This document shows, piece after piece, positions 1 to 11,139 of a stretch of DNA of 64,000 nucleotides (position 1 is the stretch's first letter; every line of letters starts with the position of its first letter). This DNA comes from Azolla caroliniana (lineage: Eukaryota > Polypodiophyta). A model generated the notes under the pieces. The model had not been told where the DNA came from. It searched no databases and was given only the letters and a program-made list of their open reading frames with translations. The stretch covers positions 1 through 64,000 of the forward strand of contig JBHGNT010000151.1 of assembly GCA_043228905.1 (NCBI GenBank), written 5' to 3'. Position numbers and translations under genes: made by a program.

Positions 1-1
1 A

Positions 2-223
2 TGCGCTTTCTTTATTGTAAACTACTCTTATTGGTTTGTTCCGGGCTTAGTCAATTTTGCTTTCTTAGCTTTGTCTTATTACATGAGTAATGGGGTTTGC
101 CACTTATGGTGGGATTCGGGTCTTGTTCTAGATCTATCTTAAGTGTATACTTTCGGAATCCCGATGTTATTTCGTGCCGCTTTTTTGGCCTTCCTGAAGC
201 CTATCCGATTTTCTTTATCGTGA
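2..223 (+). CDS. sdh3: succinate dehydrogenase subunit 3, C-terminal part (5' end outside window)
   Basis: Membrane anchor subunit of mitochondrial complex II (succinate:ubiquinone reductase). Frame 2 reads ALSYYMSNGVCHLWWDSG, which matches the land-plant sdh3 signature LALCYHMSNGVRHLLWD, then DLS, an in-frame TAA at 140-142, and VYTFGIPMLFRAAFLAFL, which matches the family C-terminus KVYTSGIIMLFCAAFLALL. Homology on both sides of the TAA means it must be edited U-to-C to CAA. The frame closes at TGA 221-223. The N-terminal half lies left of the window. Seen: the frame and motifs. Inferred: the editing. Confidence 0.85.
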
Positions 224-840
224 GCACGGGGAGCGAGCCAACTCCCTTCCCTCGGGCGACATTCGTTCGAGACATCAATCATTTCGGCGAACTAAACCTA
301 GTTGTTAAAGCGAGACTGGCAAGTGGTTGGGGGCATGAATTCTTTGTTCCGCATAAAGAAATTCCAAGGACGGATCAAATGCCAGGAAACAAATCCTGAG
401 TTTGCTTGCTTGCTTGCTTGCTTGCTTGCGGGGAAATCACAAAGAAGTTCCGGGACGCGGGCGGCAAAAACCCAGAGACCTTGCAAGCAACACTGCTCGC
501 CCGTAGCAATGCTCGCCTTAGCCATTATCGCCCGCCGAATTACACTTTTCAAAGCTCGCTCTAGCCATTTCTCTGCTGCTTTCCGGCATTGCCGAAAATG
601 ATTGAAATGAAAGGGAAGGGAATTGGCCGAGCAAATGAGACTAGCAGAAAGGCGAGACCGAGTGCTTTTCTTTTACAAAACAACAAAAAGCTATAAATAC
701 AAGAAAAGAAATAAATCTCACGAACACACAGGAATGGAACGCATGAAAGAGCTCATTTCTTCTTTTTCAGGTAGTACTTGTTTCGAAGGTGCAGTTCTGG
801 GGAAAGGCGGCGTTGAGGCGGCCATCACGCGCGAAGAGCA
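224..840. other. unassigned spacer between sdh3 and the first maturase intron
   Basis: No recognisable gene. A (TTGC)7 array lies at 402-429. An 80-codon open stretch at 623-862 ends just where a group II intron appears to begin and could include an upstream exon, but I could not assign it to a gene. Confidence 0.4.
402..429. repeat. (TTGC)7 array, first of many (GCTT/AAGC)n arrays
   Basis: Seven perfect units. Others: 11141-11172, 13662-13698, 16326-16345, 21204-21235, 22861-22874, 30021-30046, 33488-33508, 33599-33627, 35156-35192, 35659-35694, 40578-40606, 40690-40721, 43720-43762, plus copies in R1 and R2 copy B. Confidence 0.95.
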
Positions 841-3470
841 CGTTACGACCCGTTGGCCCTAAGCTCCGTGGTGGGTAAACGGTAAACCTAACTCCATCCG
901 CCTGAAGGACAGTAAGGGCGGCGTGAAGACCGAAGTTGGTGTAGCGCTAGCCAGAGCGTAAGTCAACGAGTCCCGCTACAGGCTCCCCTTCGGCGGCGGG
1001 GCATGCACGGGGAGATGCATGGGCGCAGCTACCGGGATCATGGTATGCTAGGTTCCTGTCGTGGTAGGAAGTAGCGGCCCTCTACCATCCTCAAGATGTG
1101 GCTACGCCATCGTATTTATATGTACGGTTAACGGTCTAGGGAGCAAAATAGCTAGAGCACGGGAAAATAACGATCTCCGCCAGAGCTTTTGGGGATTTCC
1201 TGAAGGCTCCGGGATCTTTTGCAAACCCCATGTCTAATATCGTATGGCAGATACTGGTCGTATGGCGGGTATTAAGGGAAGCAGAAGCTTTCACTGAAAG
1301 GTAGAGAATTGATGGGTTAATGAGACTTGCTAAGCTATTCGGGATGAAAGTTTCGAGGGAGTTCAACCCGCTCGACGTGTCATGATATCAGAGCCTGATA
1401 AAACTGCTGGAAGGCCGCAACGCATAACTTCACCGAGGGACAGGGTCGTGTAGGAAGCTGTTTGAATAGCTCCAGAAGGCGTGTATGAAAAAAGTAGTAC
1501 CTTTCTAGATTACTCGCATGGGTTCGGGCCGAACAGAGGGTGTCATATGGGACTGGAGTTCATAACGAAAAAATGGACAGGCATCTCTTGGTTGTTAGAG
1601 CTCGACATCGAGAAAGGTTACGATTCCATTGATCAGAACATCCCTAAGTCTTCCATTGAACGAAGGATGGAAGATCCTGGATTCATGCTTCTGTTAGACC
1701 GTCTTTCTGAGGCAAGTCTAATGGAGGGTGAGCGAGGAAGGCCTAACCTAAATGAAGGAGTACCGTAGGGGAGTAGTATCATTTCGCCCCCTCTATGTAA
1801 CATCCACCTCTACAAGCTAGACGCGTTCATTGATTCATTGGTTAGACAATATGGCACTACCAAGACCTGTAAGCTCCGCAGAAGGAATAGAGCATATCCC
1901 CGCTTCGAAGCCAATTAGCATATTATGAAACTCCCTCCCTTCCAGGGAATATCGATCGCAGTTATGGCCAAGAGGGCGGCTAGAAAGGCGGGCATCTCCC
2001 CGTTCAAAGACCCCAAATCCATTCAGGTGAAATACGTGCGTTACGCGGACGACTCATTGCCAGGAATTGCCGGTTACGCGAATTTGGTGAGAGGGATTTG
2101 GGACAGAATTACCAAATTCTTGTGGAATCAGCTACGGTTAGAGGTAAGCATGGCGACTAGAGCAAAGCATATTGCTTTTTCAAAAGCTACCTTTTTGGGT
2201 ATGCGTATTAAGGTGCCCTCGATCAAGAATTGGCCTCGAATCTCCTCGAAATAACGCGAGTGGCGTCTGAGAGTGAGAAACACGGCTCACTATATGGCTG
2301 AGATCCGTGAGAAGCGGCTCGTGGCGGCTCTCAGGAAGAGAGCTGTGACCCTGTTGGCGAGAGCTTTGCGGAAGGCGCCCGGAGACCCGGATAAATTTAC
2401 CAGTCAGCTCTCTTGCTCCCTTCTCCTGGAAACCAACCTGGCGTCTTTTCGCGCGCGGCCGAATTACCCGAGGACGAGGGAGGCGAGGCGAGGAAGTGCC
2501 TACAGTCTCAAAGGGAAACTCTGGAAGGGAGAGGATAGAACCACGAGACCGAAGAGAGAGGGCCAAAGGCCGGGTTCCCGTTAGGGCGGGAACTCTAGCA
2601 ACCAACTCTAGCTTCATCCCAGCCGGAGAAGCGCGCGGGGAAGGGGGAAGAACCGCGGACGTTCCTTCGAGGAACAGCTAGCTGTATGGCCTGCCGTCAA
2701 AGATTCAACAGCTCTTCTTTAGGTTCAGCGGGATCCTTAAGACCCCACGGAAACCCGTGCACTCACTACGGAAGATCAGGCAGTATTATCATATTTGCGA
2801 TAATCTTCACTTGGCGAAGGCAATAGTGGATTATCATATCCAATGGCCCGCCATCTCCGTTGTTTCGGCCTGCGGGTAGGCACAAGTCAGGAAATAATTC
2901 AGAGGTTCAGTAGAAACCTGGAGTATGTGGATAAAAGAGACAGAAAGATCTCGTTGATGCCTTCAGCTGAGATCGGGGAAGAGTGTGAATGTAAAAGTTC
3001 AGATCACCAGTGAATTCAAGTCTCTCAACCCTGACTGGATTCGCTTCCTCAAGCAACTCTGGACCAACCTAGCCAGTGCCGTGCTGGGACTGGACATTGA
3101 GATTTATCACGTCCGTAAGCTAGTGAGACATCTCGACCATTTCCGCTGAACCGGTTCATCATGAAGGCCGTGAGGCGGTGAACTTTGGGATAGATAAAGA
3201 CTATCAGGCCTGGCCGCCATTCAGCCGGCACCGAACCGAAAACGGATCCCTCTCCTCCATGTCACCACCATCATGTCCAGATGCATAGGGGTCTAGTTAC
3301 CTCCGATCCGGATCCGGTGATTGCGCACGCACGAGGTGAATTCAAAGAAGCTATAACTGATTAACCCATTCAAAGTTCTGTGGAGAGCCGGATGAGGGGA
3401 GACCTTCACGTCCGGTTCGGAGGGCAGGGTGACCTTGACCCTTACGATTATCGCTGCGTTTACTGGAACA
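841..3470 (+). other. group II intron carrying a degenerate maturase
   Basis: A bacterial-type group II 5' end is suggested near 841, followed by domain-I-like GC-rich sequence (to about 1100). A clear domain V hairpin lies at about 3383-3422 (GAGCCGGATGAGGGG ... CACGTCCGGTTCGGAGG). The maturase lies between them. I could not identify the flanking exons, so the host gene and exact splice sites are unknown. It may be an intron left in a lost gene. Confidence 0.6.
1385..2935 (+). pseudogene. group II intron maturase/reverse transcriptase 1, degenerate
   Basis: Intron-encoded RT/maturase that would help splice its host intron. Frame 2 gives the RT start (ITSPRDRVV, then a stop, EAV), the SHGFGPNRGCH block, LELDIEKGYDSID, GVP-stop-GSSIISP (motif 4; TAG should be CAG) and an intact catalytic YADD box in YVRYADDSLPGIAG (about 2033-2074). 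In-frame stops interrupt it repeatedly. Domain X (YHICDNLHLAKAIVDYHIQW, about 2785-2845) lies in frame 3, so at least one frameshift separates it from the RT. The sequence resembles matR and bryophyte mitochondrial maturases. Some stops could be edited away, but the frameshift could not. Probably non-functional. Confidence 0.8.
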
Positions 3471-3799
3471 AGGATTTCTAGGTTCAACTGGATAATTGCC
3501 GATATATACATGACACACCGGTTCTTTACATGAACTCCTGCCGATGATGGCAGGGTAATAGGCCTTAATCTTCATTGTGCGACTTGAAGTTTGACTACAT
3601 GGGGGAGTCCCTTGGCCTCATATTTCGGTAGAAAAACTCCGCGAGGTAAAGTTGAGGCGCCGAAGAGCAGGGTGAGAGAGATCTACTTAAGAGGGGACCC
3701 CAGCAGAGGTGCAACTGGGCAACGGGAGGATTCCGAAAAGCCCTTTACTACTTCGGTAAAAAGAACCACTAAGGTTAGGTCACTAAATTCTAACTGAGC

Positions 3800-5555
3800 G
3801 ATGCACGGTGACCTGGTCTCGACGAGATCTCTCAATAATCCTTATTTCGGCGCCCCTTGAGATAGCACTGTCAAAGCCAAACTAAGAATGGCCGTAGTGG
3901 GCCGAAGGCCCAACCGGCTAGAGAGATCCACTTCAAGACATACGCCATCATGCTCACGGGAGCTGGAGAAACTCAAGTTAAAGAACCTCTGCACACCAAC
4001 GTCGTGGGTGCCGAACTACCCTAACTAAATCTATTGAACAAACTAGGTCAATCCAAAACATAAAAATTACAAGCCGTATTCCTTACCTTTGGACAGAGAT
4101 CCACCATTCATAGCGGTGGGTAACGTCTAATCGCACCGCCCTACCCCAGCTATGTTAGGCTAGATGTTAGATAGCACCCCAGCGGACTAGATTAACTAAG
4201 TCTAAGAGGAACTGAGAACGGAGAAATTTCCTTATGGACGAGGCCTTCCTCCTCATGGATAGAGCGAATCCTGACCCTTGAACGTAATCCCGGATGAGAT
4301 CGTTCTCGAAGCGCCGAGGATGATTTTGGAAGTGGTATATGAACCGACATTCAGCAAAATGTCGCACGGGTTTTAATCGAGAAAATCGTGTCGTACTGCA
4401 CCCAAAAGCATACGCACCAATTTCAAAGCCGCTATGTGGGCAATTAGGGGAGGCACAAGCAACTGCTATGGCACCATCAATTCGCGTATACTAACCGAAA
4501 TCATAGGGAGAAGGATCGGAGACAATAAATCGATGAGACTTATCTGAAGAACACTACGCGCGGGCAAATGCGGATTCAACACCACAAAGGCGGCCTGTTG
4601 GCTAGGGCCCCGAAGGTGGCCCGAAAGGTTGCCCGCTTTGTTCGCAAAAAAAGAGATGGGGAATAACATATCCCCGATACTGGCGAGTATCTACCATAAC
4701 GAGCTCGATTGACGGGTGATAGAAAAAATCCGGAAATTTAACCGTGGCAGAGAAAGGCCCGTAGAATAGGAAACGCGAAGCGTTTTCTGGAAAAAAAATA
4801 GCAAGTGGATGAAAATCACCTTCAGGCTAAGGTACGCTCAGAAAAAAGGACAAGCTTAACAGGTAGCAGAATTGGAAAGTTGACAAAAACAGACACCCGC
4901 TACGGTAATGAACGACAAGGACTTCCGATGACTAAAACATGTTCGTCACGTAGACAATCCTATCATCGGAGTAACCGCTCTACTATCAAAGGCAAAGTAG
5001 CCGGAAGCAGAGATGGCAGAACTCCTGAGAGAGCGCCCAGAATGGAAGGGAAAAACAAAAATTACTCACCCGTGCAGCGAAGAAACCTCATTTCTGGGAA
5101 CAACCATTAGCCTGAAGGGAACTCGTATCGAGCGGGGCTCCGGGCAAAGAATCAGCTCTATTATATGAAAACCAAGAATTGCGTCCGTCTACATGAAAGC
5201 TTCTGTAGATAGAGTAATCACCAGACCGTACAAAATACACATGCCGTCATAAGGGGGGCGAAAACCCAAATCTGTAACGACACTAAAGGGTAACAGCCAT
5301 GACTAAATCATATAGTATTACAACTACGTCATTATGGGCTTTTCTCGTTATCATTCTCTCGCAGATAACTGGTCAGATTTATCGTCACGTCCTGGGCTGT
5401 TTATTTATCCGAGTCGTGTATGTATTTCGGCAGCCAGGCATAAGTCTAGGCTTTGGAAACCCTTCCGCAAATATAGTCAGCGCCTGGCAAACACTATAAA
5501 TATACCGATCAAAGACAGAGAGTTGGGGATCGACCACTTGTCTAAGCTATAGAAA
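3800..5555 (+). pseudogene. group II intron maturase/reverse transcriptase 2, degenerate
   Basis: A second RT/maturase, unlike the first at sequence level. VIPDEIVLEAPRMILEVVYE followed by PTFSKMSHGF (about 4290-4377) is the RT entry block. ILTEIIGRRIGDNKSMRLI follows, then NNISPILASIYHNELD (about 4660-4712). The catalytic box reads HVRHVDNPIIGVT (about 4945-4985), so YADD is replaced by HVDN. Maturase domain X is seen as GFSRYHSLADNWSDL then RHKSRLWKPFRKYSQ (5334-5480). Many in-frame stops are present. No matching domain V was found downstream, so the intron may be truncated. The next gene is the rps14 remnant. Confidence 0.75.
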
Positions 5556-5859
5556 ACGGTGGTATGGAGCGCACCAGAGAGGGCAGTCAGGTTGCACCCC
5601 TAATATGCAAATGCGAGCAAGGCCAGGAAAGAAATCTTAGATACGTACTTTATACTTTAACAGATGGAAGGTAACCCGCCAAAGTGCTGAGGTCCTTATC
5701 TTAAATACCGCTACCAAATCTCTGAAACAGAGGGGCACAAAGTGCTGGGGGTACAATCTCATATCGAATAAGAGGGACCCGATGAGGTTTCACGCGTTCG
5801 TTGGGGAGCAGTGACTTCAAGCGTTGTTCAAGCGGTACACGCCCGCCGCCCGAGCGAGA

Positions 5860-6048
5860 GATCCGCCCCCGGATGGCAAGATTCCACTCGAATTTTACCG
5901 AGAACAATAGAATCGTAAGAAACTGACGTATTTCCAAATGTTCGGTCGCTTCCGTTTCGTATATTAGTTATTTTGTATGCTTCGTATAGTTTTCTGTGAA
6001 TTAGCATTAAAAGGTTCTTTAATAGGCATAAACAAGTCGTGTTGGCAG
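5860..6048 (+). pseudogene. rps14: ribosomal protein S14, C-terminal remnant
   Basis: Small-subunit ribosomal protein bS14/uS14 of the mitoribosome. The frame from 5938 reads GRFRFVY, stop, LFCMLRIVFCELALKGSLIG, INKSCW, matching the family end GRPRSVYKLFRISRIVFRELASKGSLIG, INKSCW. The codon after the last W is CAG (6046-6048), which C-to-U editing would turn into the TAG stop expected there. Upstream similarity (RIVRN, stop, RIS) is in another frame, with about 5 extra bases near 5933. The N-terminal half is not recognisable. Probably a pseudogene rather than an edited gene. Confidence 0.6.
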
Positions 6049-6254
6049 TACGCTGGTCGGCTTCACAAGCAAGCTGCGGGTCTTTTTCAATCACTAATTC
6101 TTATTTTGCCCAAAATCGTTGTCGTTGGTTCACATTTTATGGCATCGCAGAAATTGATTGTAAGGCTTTAGATTATTTCAAAGGGTGGCCTAAGGTCACC
6201 CCCCTTAAATGAGAGTCCCGCCTCTCTTCATTTAAGCGGGAAAAACGTTCTGCT

Positions 6255-6325
6255 GGCTGGGTAACATAATGGCAATGTATTGGACTGCAAATCCTGGAAT
6301 GACGGTTCGACTCCGTCCCTAGCCT
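6255..6325 (+). tRNA. trnC-GCA: tRNA-Cys (GCA)
   Basis: Acceptor GGCTGGG pairs with CCTAGCC (one G-U); anticodon arm contains TGCAAA; T-arm ACGGTTCGACTCCGT; discriminator T. Matches the native plant mitochondrial trnC. Decodes UGY. Just upstream of a 567-bp inverted repeat half. Confidence 0.92.
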
Positions 6326-6361
6326 ATTCTTCTTCCAAGCTCTTTTGCCATTTCCGAGTGA

Positions 6362-6928
6362 AAAGATTGCTGCTTTAAAGTGGAAAGAAAAGTGCAAAGC
6401 ATCTTCTTGCCAGTGATTCATCAAGATTGCCGCCGGCTCGGTTTAAAGTGAAAAGAAAAGTGCTGCTTTGCTTTGCTTTGCTGGATTCGCAGATTATGGC
6501 CAGAAGATGATATTGCCTTCTTGCATGATCCTTCTGAATTTTACCAACGGAATTTCGAAATTCCAGCATTCAATTCTTTCCGCAATCTGAGCCGCATTAA
6601 AGATTATCGTATAATAATCCATGAATATTCAGGCCTTCTTGAAAGTTCAAAAGAAGAACTTTGGTAGCCATTTATATTACACTTTTTACCGCTTCTTCTT
6701 CTTCCGCAGTGCAGTTTTCTTGCGCTTCATGAAGAAAAGGTGCTGTTTGAAATTGTAGCTTGAATCTTATCGGAAAACTAACTCTAGGCCTTCTTGATGA
6801 ACAGCTATGGATAATACGGCGGAAGTTGCTTGCGGGGAAGAACCAAGGTGGTGGATGAACCCGCTGCTTCATCAGCGCGATGAAGACGATTAACGCTACT
6901 TATCGGCTACGGTAAAGTCAGACGGCCC
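6362..6928. repeat. 567-bp inverted repeat (partner 21911-22477)
   Basis: Reverse complement of 21911-22477, apparently perfect over its length, with positions i and 28839-i pairing. Sequence diverges immediately at both ends. Contains a small reading frame (6473-6667) that also occurs in the three other copies of this segment. Pairs of inverted repeats of this size can recombine and invert the DNA between them. Confidence 0.9.
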
Positions 6929-7073
6929 TCAATCAACCAAAAAACATTACTGAAGATGGCCTGCGTAGCGCATACGATCTCCAATCACTAAGAGATGCAA
7001 AAGAAATTGGCTACTTCTCTGACCAAAGAGGGCAATGACGACGTAGTAATAGTTGGTAGTGACTCCTCTCATG

Positions 7074-7147
7074 GTTTAGGTAGCTCAGTTGGTTAGAGCA
7101 AAGGACTGAAAATCCTTGGGTCAGTGGTTCAAATCCACTCCTAAACA
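7074..7147 (+). tRNA. trnF-GAA: tRNA-Phe (GAA)
   Basis: Acceptor GTTTAGG/CCTAAAC, D-arm AGCTCAGTTGGTTAGAGC, anticodon loop CTGAAAA in stem AAGGA/TCCTT, T-arm GTGGTTCAAATCCAC, discriminator A. Typical mitochondrial trnF. Confidence 0.95.
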
Positions 7148-8235
7148 GCGAATTATTAGGTTCAAATCTCAATTATGCGCTAGATGCAACTAAAACCCGA
7201 AACCTCTTTGAGCTAGAGCCACAGAGCTCTCTATCTGTCCGATCTTAGCACCAACCCTGAGCAAATGGTGTGGCCTACCTGCTCCGGACGAGTGGCTCGA
7301 GAATAGCGCAAAACCAAATTATGGAAATTTCGCGTAAAGTGTGGTGGACAGCCTGCCCCCTGTGGATAGGTTTTTGGGTAATATTTGTTTTTCAGATTTC
7401 CCTTCCCTTCCCTTCCCTTCCCTTCCCTGTACGCACGCGGGATCTTAATTGGAGACGTAAGCGTCGCGGAAGGGCGGGCGGCATTCTCCCCACGCACGAC
7501 GGTACCCCGTTTCTTTATAAACACGTAATCAGGGATTGGCTCTCTTTCGCGAACTTTCTATACTCCGAAAGACGACAAAGAATAAGACCAGTTCTTGTTC
7601 CAACCTGAGCTTCAATGCTCGCACCTACTCTCCGCCTTTACTCAAGGATACCGCCTTTCCTTTCCTTTCCTTTCCTTTCCTTTCCTTTCCTTTCCTTTCC
7701 TTTCCTTTCCTCTCAAGGCTTCTGTGCGCTTTCTTTTTGCTCGTGGTTTTGATCCTACTGAACACTTATTCTTACTATTAGAGTATGAAATTCCACCTTT
7801 TTCTATTTATAAAGGGATTTATTGGAGGGAAGGAAGGGAGGTCACTACGCTAAAGCGCCTTCGCGGCGGAAGGGAGGTTTGAAAGGTCAATTCCCCTTTC
7901 CTGAAGTGCGTTTTGTCAGGCTAAGAAAAGGGTAAATAGAAGTCTCGGTTGCCCGCCCTTTATATCCCTTTATAGAAGTCTTTAAGCGAACAAGCTTTCT
8001 CTTCCCTTCCATTTCCGCAACAATGGATAGAGCCGTCATACTACCTTCACCTAATTGGAGACTTGATTTAGCCGCTCTTTCCAAAAGACAAGAATGTAAA
8101 TGAAAAACATCTCCCGGATATGCTTCTTGCTAGATGGTCTTCTTAGTAACAGAGAGATTTGTCGATAAGCTTGGGCTTGTTTAGAAAGATCATCGTGAAT
8201 AATCAAGGATGGCTGTTTACGATGGACTGTCCTCT
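7148..8235. other. unassigned region with pentanucleotide arrays
   Basis: No gene recognised. Contains (CCCTT)n at about 7399-7427 and a (TTTCC)n array of about 11 units at 7656-7711. A frame at about 7740-7830 (ARGFDPTEHLFLLLEYEIPP) looks protein-like but I cannot name it. Confidence 0.5.
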
Positions 8236-8644
8236 CCTGAACAGATTCGCAGTTGGGCCGAAAGAGAGTTACCTAATGGAATGGAGACCTGGGCAAGTTG
8301 ATTAACCTTCTACGTTGCATTACAAGACTCATAAACCAGAGAAAGATGGTTCATTTCGTGAAAGAATATTCGGGGGCGGAAACTACCGATCTGTCGATAA
8401 TGAAGAAGAATATTCCAATTCTCGTAAGCATTGTGGAGTCAAGTTTACCGACTCTCGGGTTCGAAGATATCGAATGGGATACATCAAACTAGCATGTCCA
8501 GTAACCCACGCCAAAACGAATTCCCAAAAAGTTACATTGCAAATCGCTAAACCCCGAACTAGAAAGCCCAGTATATTGCGATGCGTGACTCGGGAAACCA
8601 ACCTATGGGTTCTTTCATCAATTATTGGAGCTTGCTTGAAATAA
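8236..8644 (+). pseudogene. rpoC1: plastid-derived rpoC1 fragment (RNA polymerase beta' subunit)
   Basis: Chloroplast DNA transferred to the mitochondrion. The frames give [69 protein letters not shown], and in another frame KSYIAN and ELESPVYCD. All are hallmarks of the N-terminal part of plastid RpoC1. At least two frameshifts and an internal deletion (after ERIFG) break it. Non-functional insert. Confidence 0.85.
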
Positions 8645-8723
8645 GCACGATAGTTCATTCTTCACTGATTGATGGGCTATAGTCCAACGTGATTTGATTT
8701 GGCATATGAGTGAAAGACAACCG

Positions 8724-8770
8724 CTTCTTCCGCTTCCGCTTCCGCTTCCGCTTCCGCTTCCGCTTCCGCA
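8724..8770. repeat. (CTTCCG)n hexanucleotide array
   Basis: About seven perfect CGCTTC/CTTCCG units, immediately followed by a dispersed-repeat module (ATGATGAAAACCGCTTC). Confidence 0.9.
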
Positions 8771-8837
8771 TGATGAAAACCGCTTCTTTTCTTCGGCCGG
8801 CTTCTTCCGGAAATGGGTAAATCTCCCCGCTTCATCC

Positions 8838-8909
8838 GCGGAAGCAGGATTTGAACCGTAGACCAATCGCGGATGAAGCGGTTAACAGCGCGCGCTGAGC
8901 CACCAACAA
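8838..8909 (-). pseudogene. trnN-GUU: damaged tRNA-Asn (GTT)-like gene
   Basis: On the minus strand, GGTGGCTCAGCGC leads to GCTGTTAACC (anticodon GTT) and the T-arm GGTTCAAATCC. The D-loop is shortened, and about 12 bases (CGCTTCATCCGCG-like, a dispersed-repeat module) sit between the anticodon arm and the variable loop. The acceptor is also bounded by the same module. Very unlikely to fold as a tRNA. Confidence 0.5.
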
Positions 8910-10149
8910 AAAAAATGTACGGTTAGTATCATATACATTCTTTGACTCTTGTTACTTGAGCCGCCTCTGAATTTGCAAAACGTTAAGCCGACATTTCCTA
9001 AACTTTACGTACACCCTAACTCTTATTATAGGAAGAAGCGGCAGCGATAGCAATCCTATTTTTATAGAGCCCCTGACCTACATTTTGTTTGGTGACATGT
9101 TGGAGGATTCTATACGCTCTAAAGGATACAGAGACGTGATAGCGAAGGGGAGAGCACAAGGTTTGGTGGTTATAGGACTTACCTTAGACGAGACAGGAGC
9201 ACCGTTGAAGAGAGATATGAGATCTTCTCTTGTGTTGCAGATGATGGAGATGGACCCCGCCCGCCCTGGGAGGAGCCGACCAACTCAATTTCTTGATATT
9301 TGCAAGGGAAACATTTCTCATAATCTCGGAGGGGAAAGGGGGCGGACATTTGCTCTCGGGGGAAGACCCGCTCCGATAGAGAATAAGGGAATTAATCCCC
9401 TAAAGCAACCAACTAGGTAAAGTTCAGCTACTGCCAGCTGAATTATTCTCTAAAGATGACCAAACCAAATATGCCTTAGTGCTTTTTTTTATTTGGACAA
9501 TATCAGCAATTTCATTGCATTCTTCTTTTCTTTTTTGTATTTTGTGGTAATATCGATATTCATTTATGTATGCGACGGACAATTGCTTGCTGTCGGGGGA
9601 AGACCCGCTCCGATAGAGAATAAGGCAAGGTTGCTCGCCTAAAGCAACCAACTTTCGTTGCTCTAATTTAGTTTAGCGCAGAAGGTTAGGTTGATACAAC
9701 TAAATTTCGGGGGCGGACCCTGCCCCGAAGTATTATAGGATCGAAAATGACAAGAACAGAAGAAAAGTTTTTACGGAAAAGAACGGTAACAGCTCCGCGT
9801 CGTTCTCTCGAAGAATCGCCATGATGAATCCTCGTGCAATTCATTCTGTAAACGAACTAAGTTTATGATAATGTCTTCGTCAAACTGCCTGCCTGCCTGC
9901 CTGCCTGCCTGCTGTAATCTTTCCAATTTGTTCTGTATTCTTTCCAGTTCGTTCTGTAAACTTTTTGATAATGTCCATGTTTTATCTAATCTGTTTCGTG
10001 AGATTCCCTTCTTTTCTTGTATTTATAGCTTTTTGCTTTTCTTCTCAATAAGATGGTCATATAACCCTTAGTGCTTTTTGCTTTTCTTCTCAATAAGATG
10101 ATCATATGACCCTTAGTGCTTTTTGCTTTGCAAAAGAAAACTCATTTTT
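8910..10149. other. unassigned region with local duplications
   Basis: An open frame at 9085-9420 (FGDMLEDSIRSKGYRDVIAK...) looks protein-like but is not recognised. A segment of about 33 bp (TCGGGGGAAGACCCGCTCC...) occurs at about 9357-9390 and again at about 9592-9626, each followed by CCTAAAGCAACCAACT. A (TGCC)n array lies at 9886-9911. A unit of about 51 bp is repeated in tandem at about 10025-10130. Confidence 0.5.
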
Positions 10150-10765
10150 ATTGATCTCTATGGGAATCGCTACCACCCTGTACTAGGATTGGTCCTTTAG
10201 AAATCCCATTGGTCCAGTACTTCCCCGGGACTGCACGGATGACGCTTCGCCTACCCTGAAGGATAAGCTTCCGATATCTTTTGACGTAACGTTTATTCAA
10301 TTACCCTTTTCCCAGCAGATGCTATGTATGCCTCGGACTCAGCGATAATTATGTCCCTAACATACCAAAACTAGCAGTAGCACCACTCGTAGTTAGATAG
10401 GTGGGAACTGATATATAGAATAATCTTCTCTGAACTTGATGGATCTGTAGAACGGCTTGACGGCCGGCGCGGCGGAAATCTCGGCCATTTGCATTAGGCT
10501 CAACGTCCCTTCTTGCATACGTGCCCCTTCGAAAGCACAGACAATGATTATTAGCAAAGACTTATCCGTGGCATATTCAATTAAGCGAGTGATCTTCTTA
10601 CCTAAAACGGAACCCATACTACCTCCCATGAATTAAAAGTCCATGACACCAAGCGCTATACTATACCCCATTGAAATATTCTATACCTGTTTGAACAGCA
10701 TCAGTTAAACCTGTTCTTCTCTGGGAAGCAGTAATACGATTCTGATGAGAATCCTCAGCGGCGGG
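10150..10765 (-). pseudogene. accD: plastid-derived accD fragment (acetyl-CoA carboxylase beta subunit)
   Basis: Chloroplast gene fragment in mitochondrial DNA. The minus strand reads QRRTGLTDAVQTG, [43 protein letters not shown], then after a frameshift TTSGATASFGMLG and, in yet another frame, IIIAESEAYIASAGKRVIE. These are consecutive AccD segments. The 5' side ends abruptly at a dispersed-repeat module (GGCGGTTCATGCGGCGG). Pseudogene. Confidence 0.9.
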
Positions 10766-10823
10766 GCGGTTCATGCGGCGGAGAAACTTGGAACATCTCA
10801 TGCAGTCATGTCTTCATCCATTA

Positions 10824-10871
10824 GGAAATCGATAGAATAATGGCAGGTTATTCCGGTAGACTGTAAGCCGT
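10824..10871 (-). pseudogene. atp6: atp6 5'-terminal stub
   Basis: The first 48 bp of atp6 (from its ACG start) are inside R1. In this copy the repeat ends there and the rest of the gene is missing. The intact gene is at 46687-47439. Confidence 0.7.
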
Positions 10872-10954
10872 GATGAATTGAAGGGTTTTGTTCCAACATG
10901 CATGAAAGAGGGTTGTTCTTAACGTTTATCAATTTTTCGGACTAGCTCTGTTGA

Positions 10955-11139
10955 AGAGCTCGTATGAGAGTTGGCTCAACCTAGCCCCAACAATGGCAGA
11001 ATATTTCCGAGATGTCAACGAGCAAGCTGTACCTTTATTCATTGACAACATCTTCCGCTTCGCCCAAAATCGCGGAATCAGAAGTCTCTGCTTTCTTTTT
11101 GGCAGGTAGAATGCCGATGAAAACCGCTTCTTCGGCCGT

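Noticed and set aside
5299-5552. Short open frames that could be called a small membrane or ribosomal protein
   Set aside because: The sequence matches maturase domain X (HSLADNWSDL, RHKSRLWKPFRKY), so it belongs to the second degenerate maturase.
6473-6667. Frame repeated four times in the window (DDIAFLHDPSEFYQRNFEIP)
   Set aside because: Its multiplicity comes from repeats R3/R4; both strands of the repeat carry several competing short frames and no family was recognised, so I did not call it a gene.
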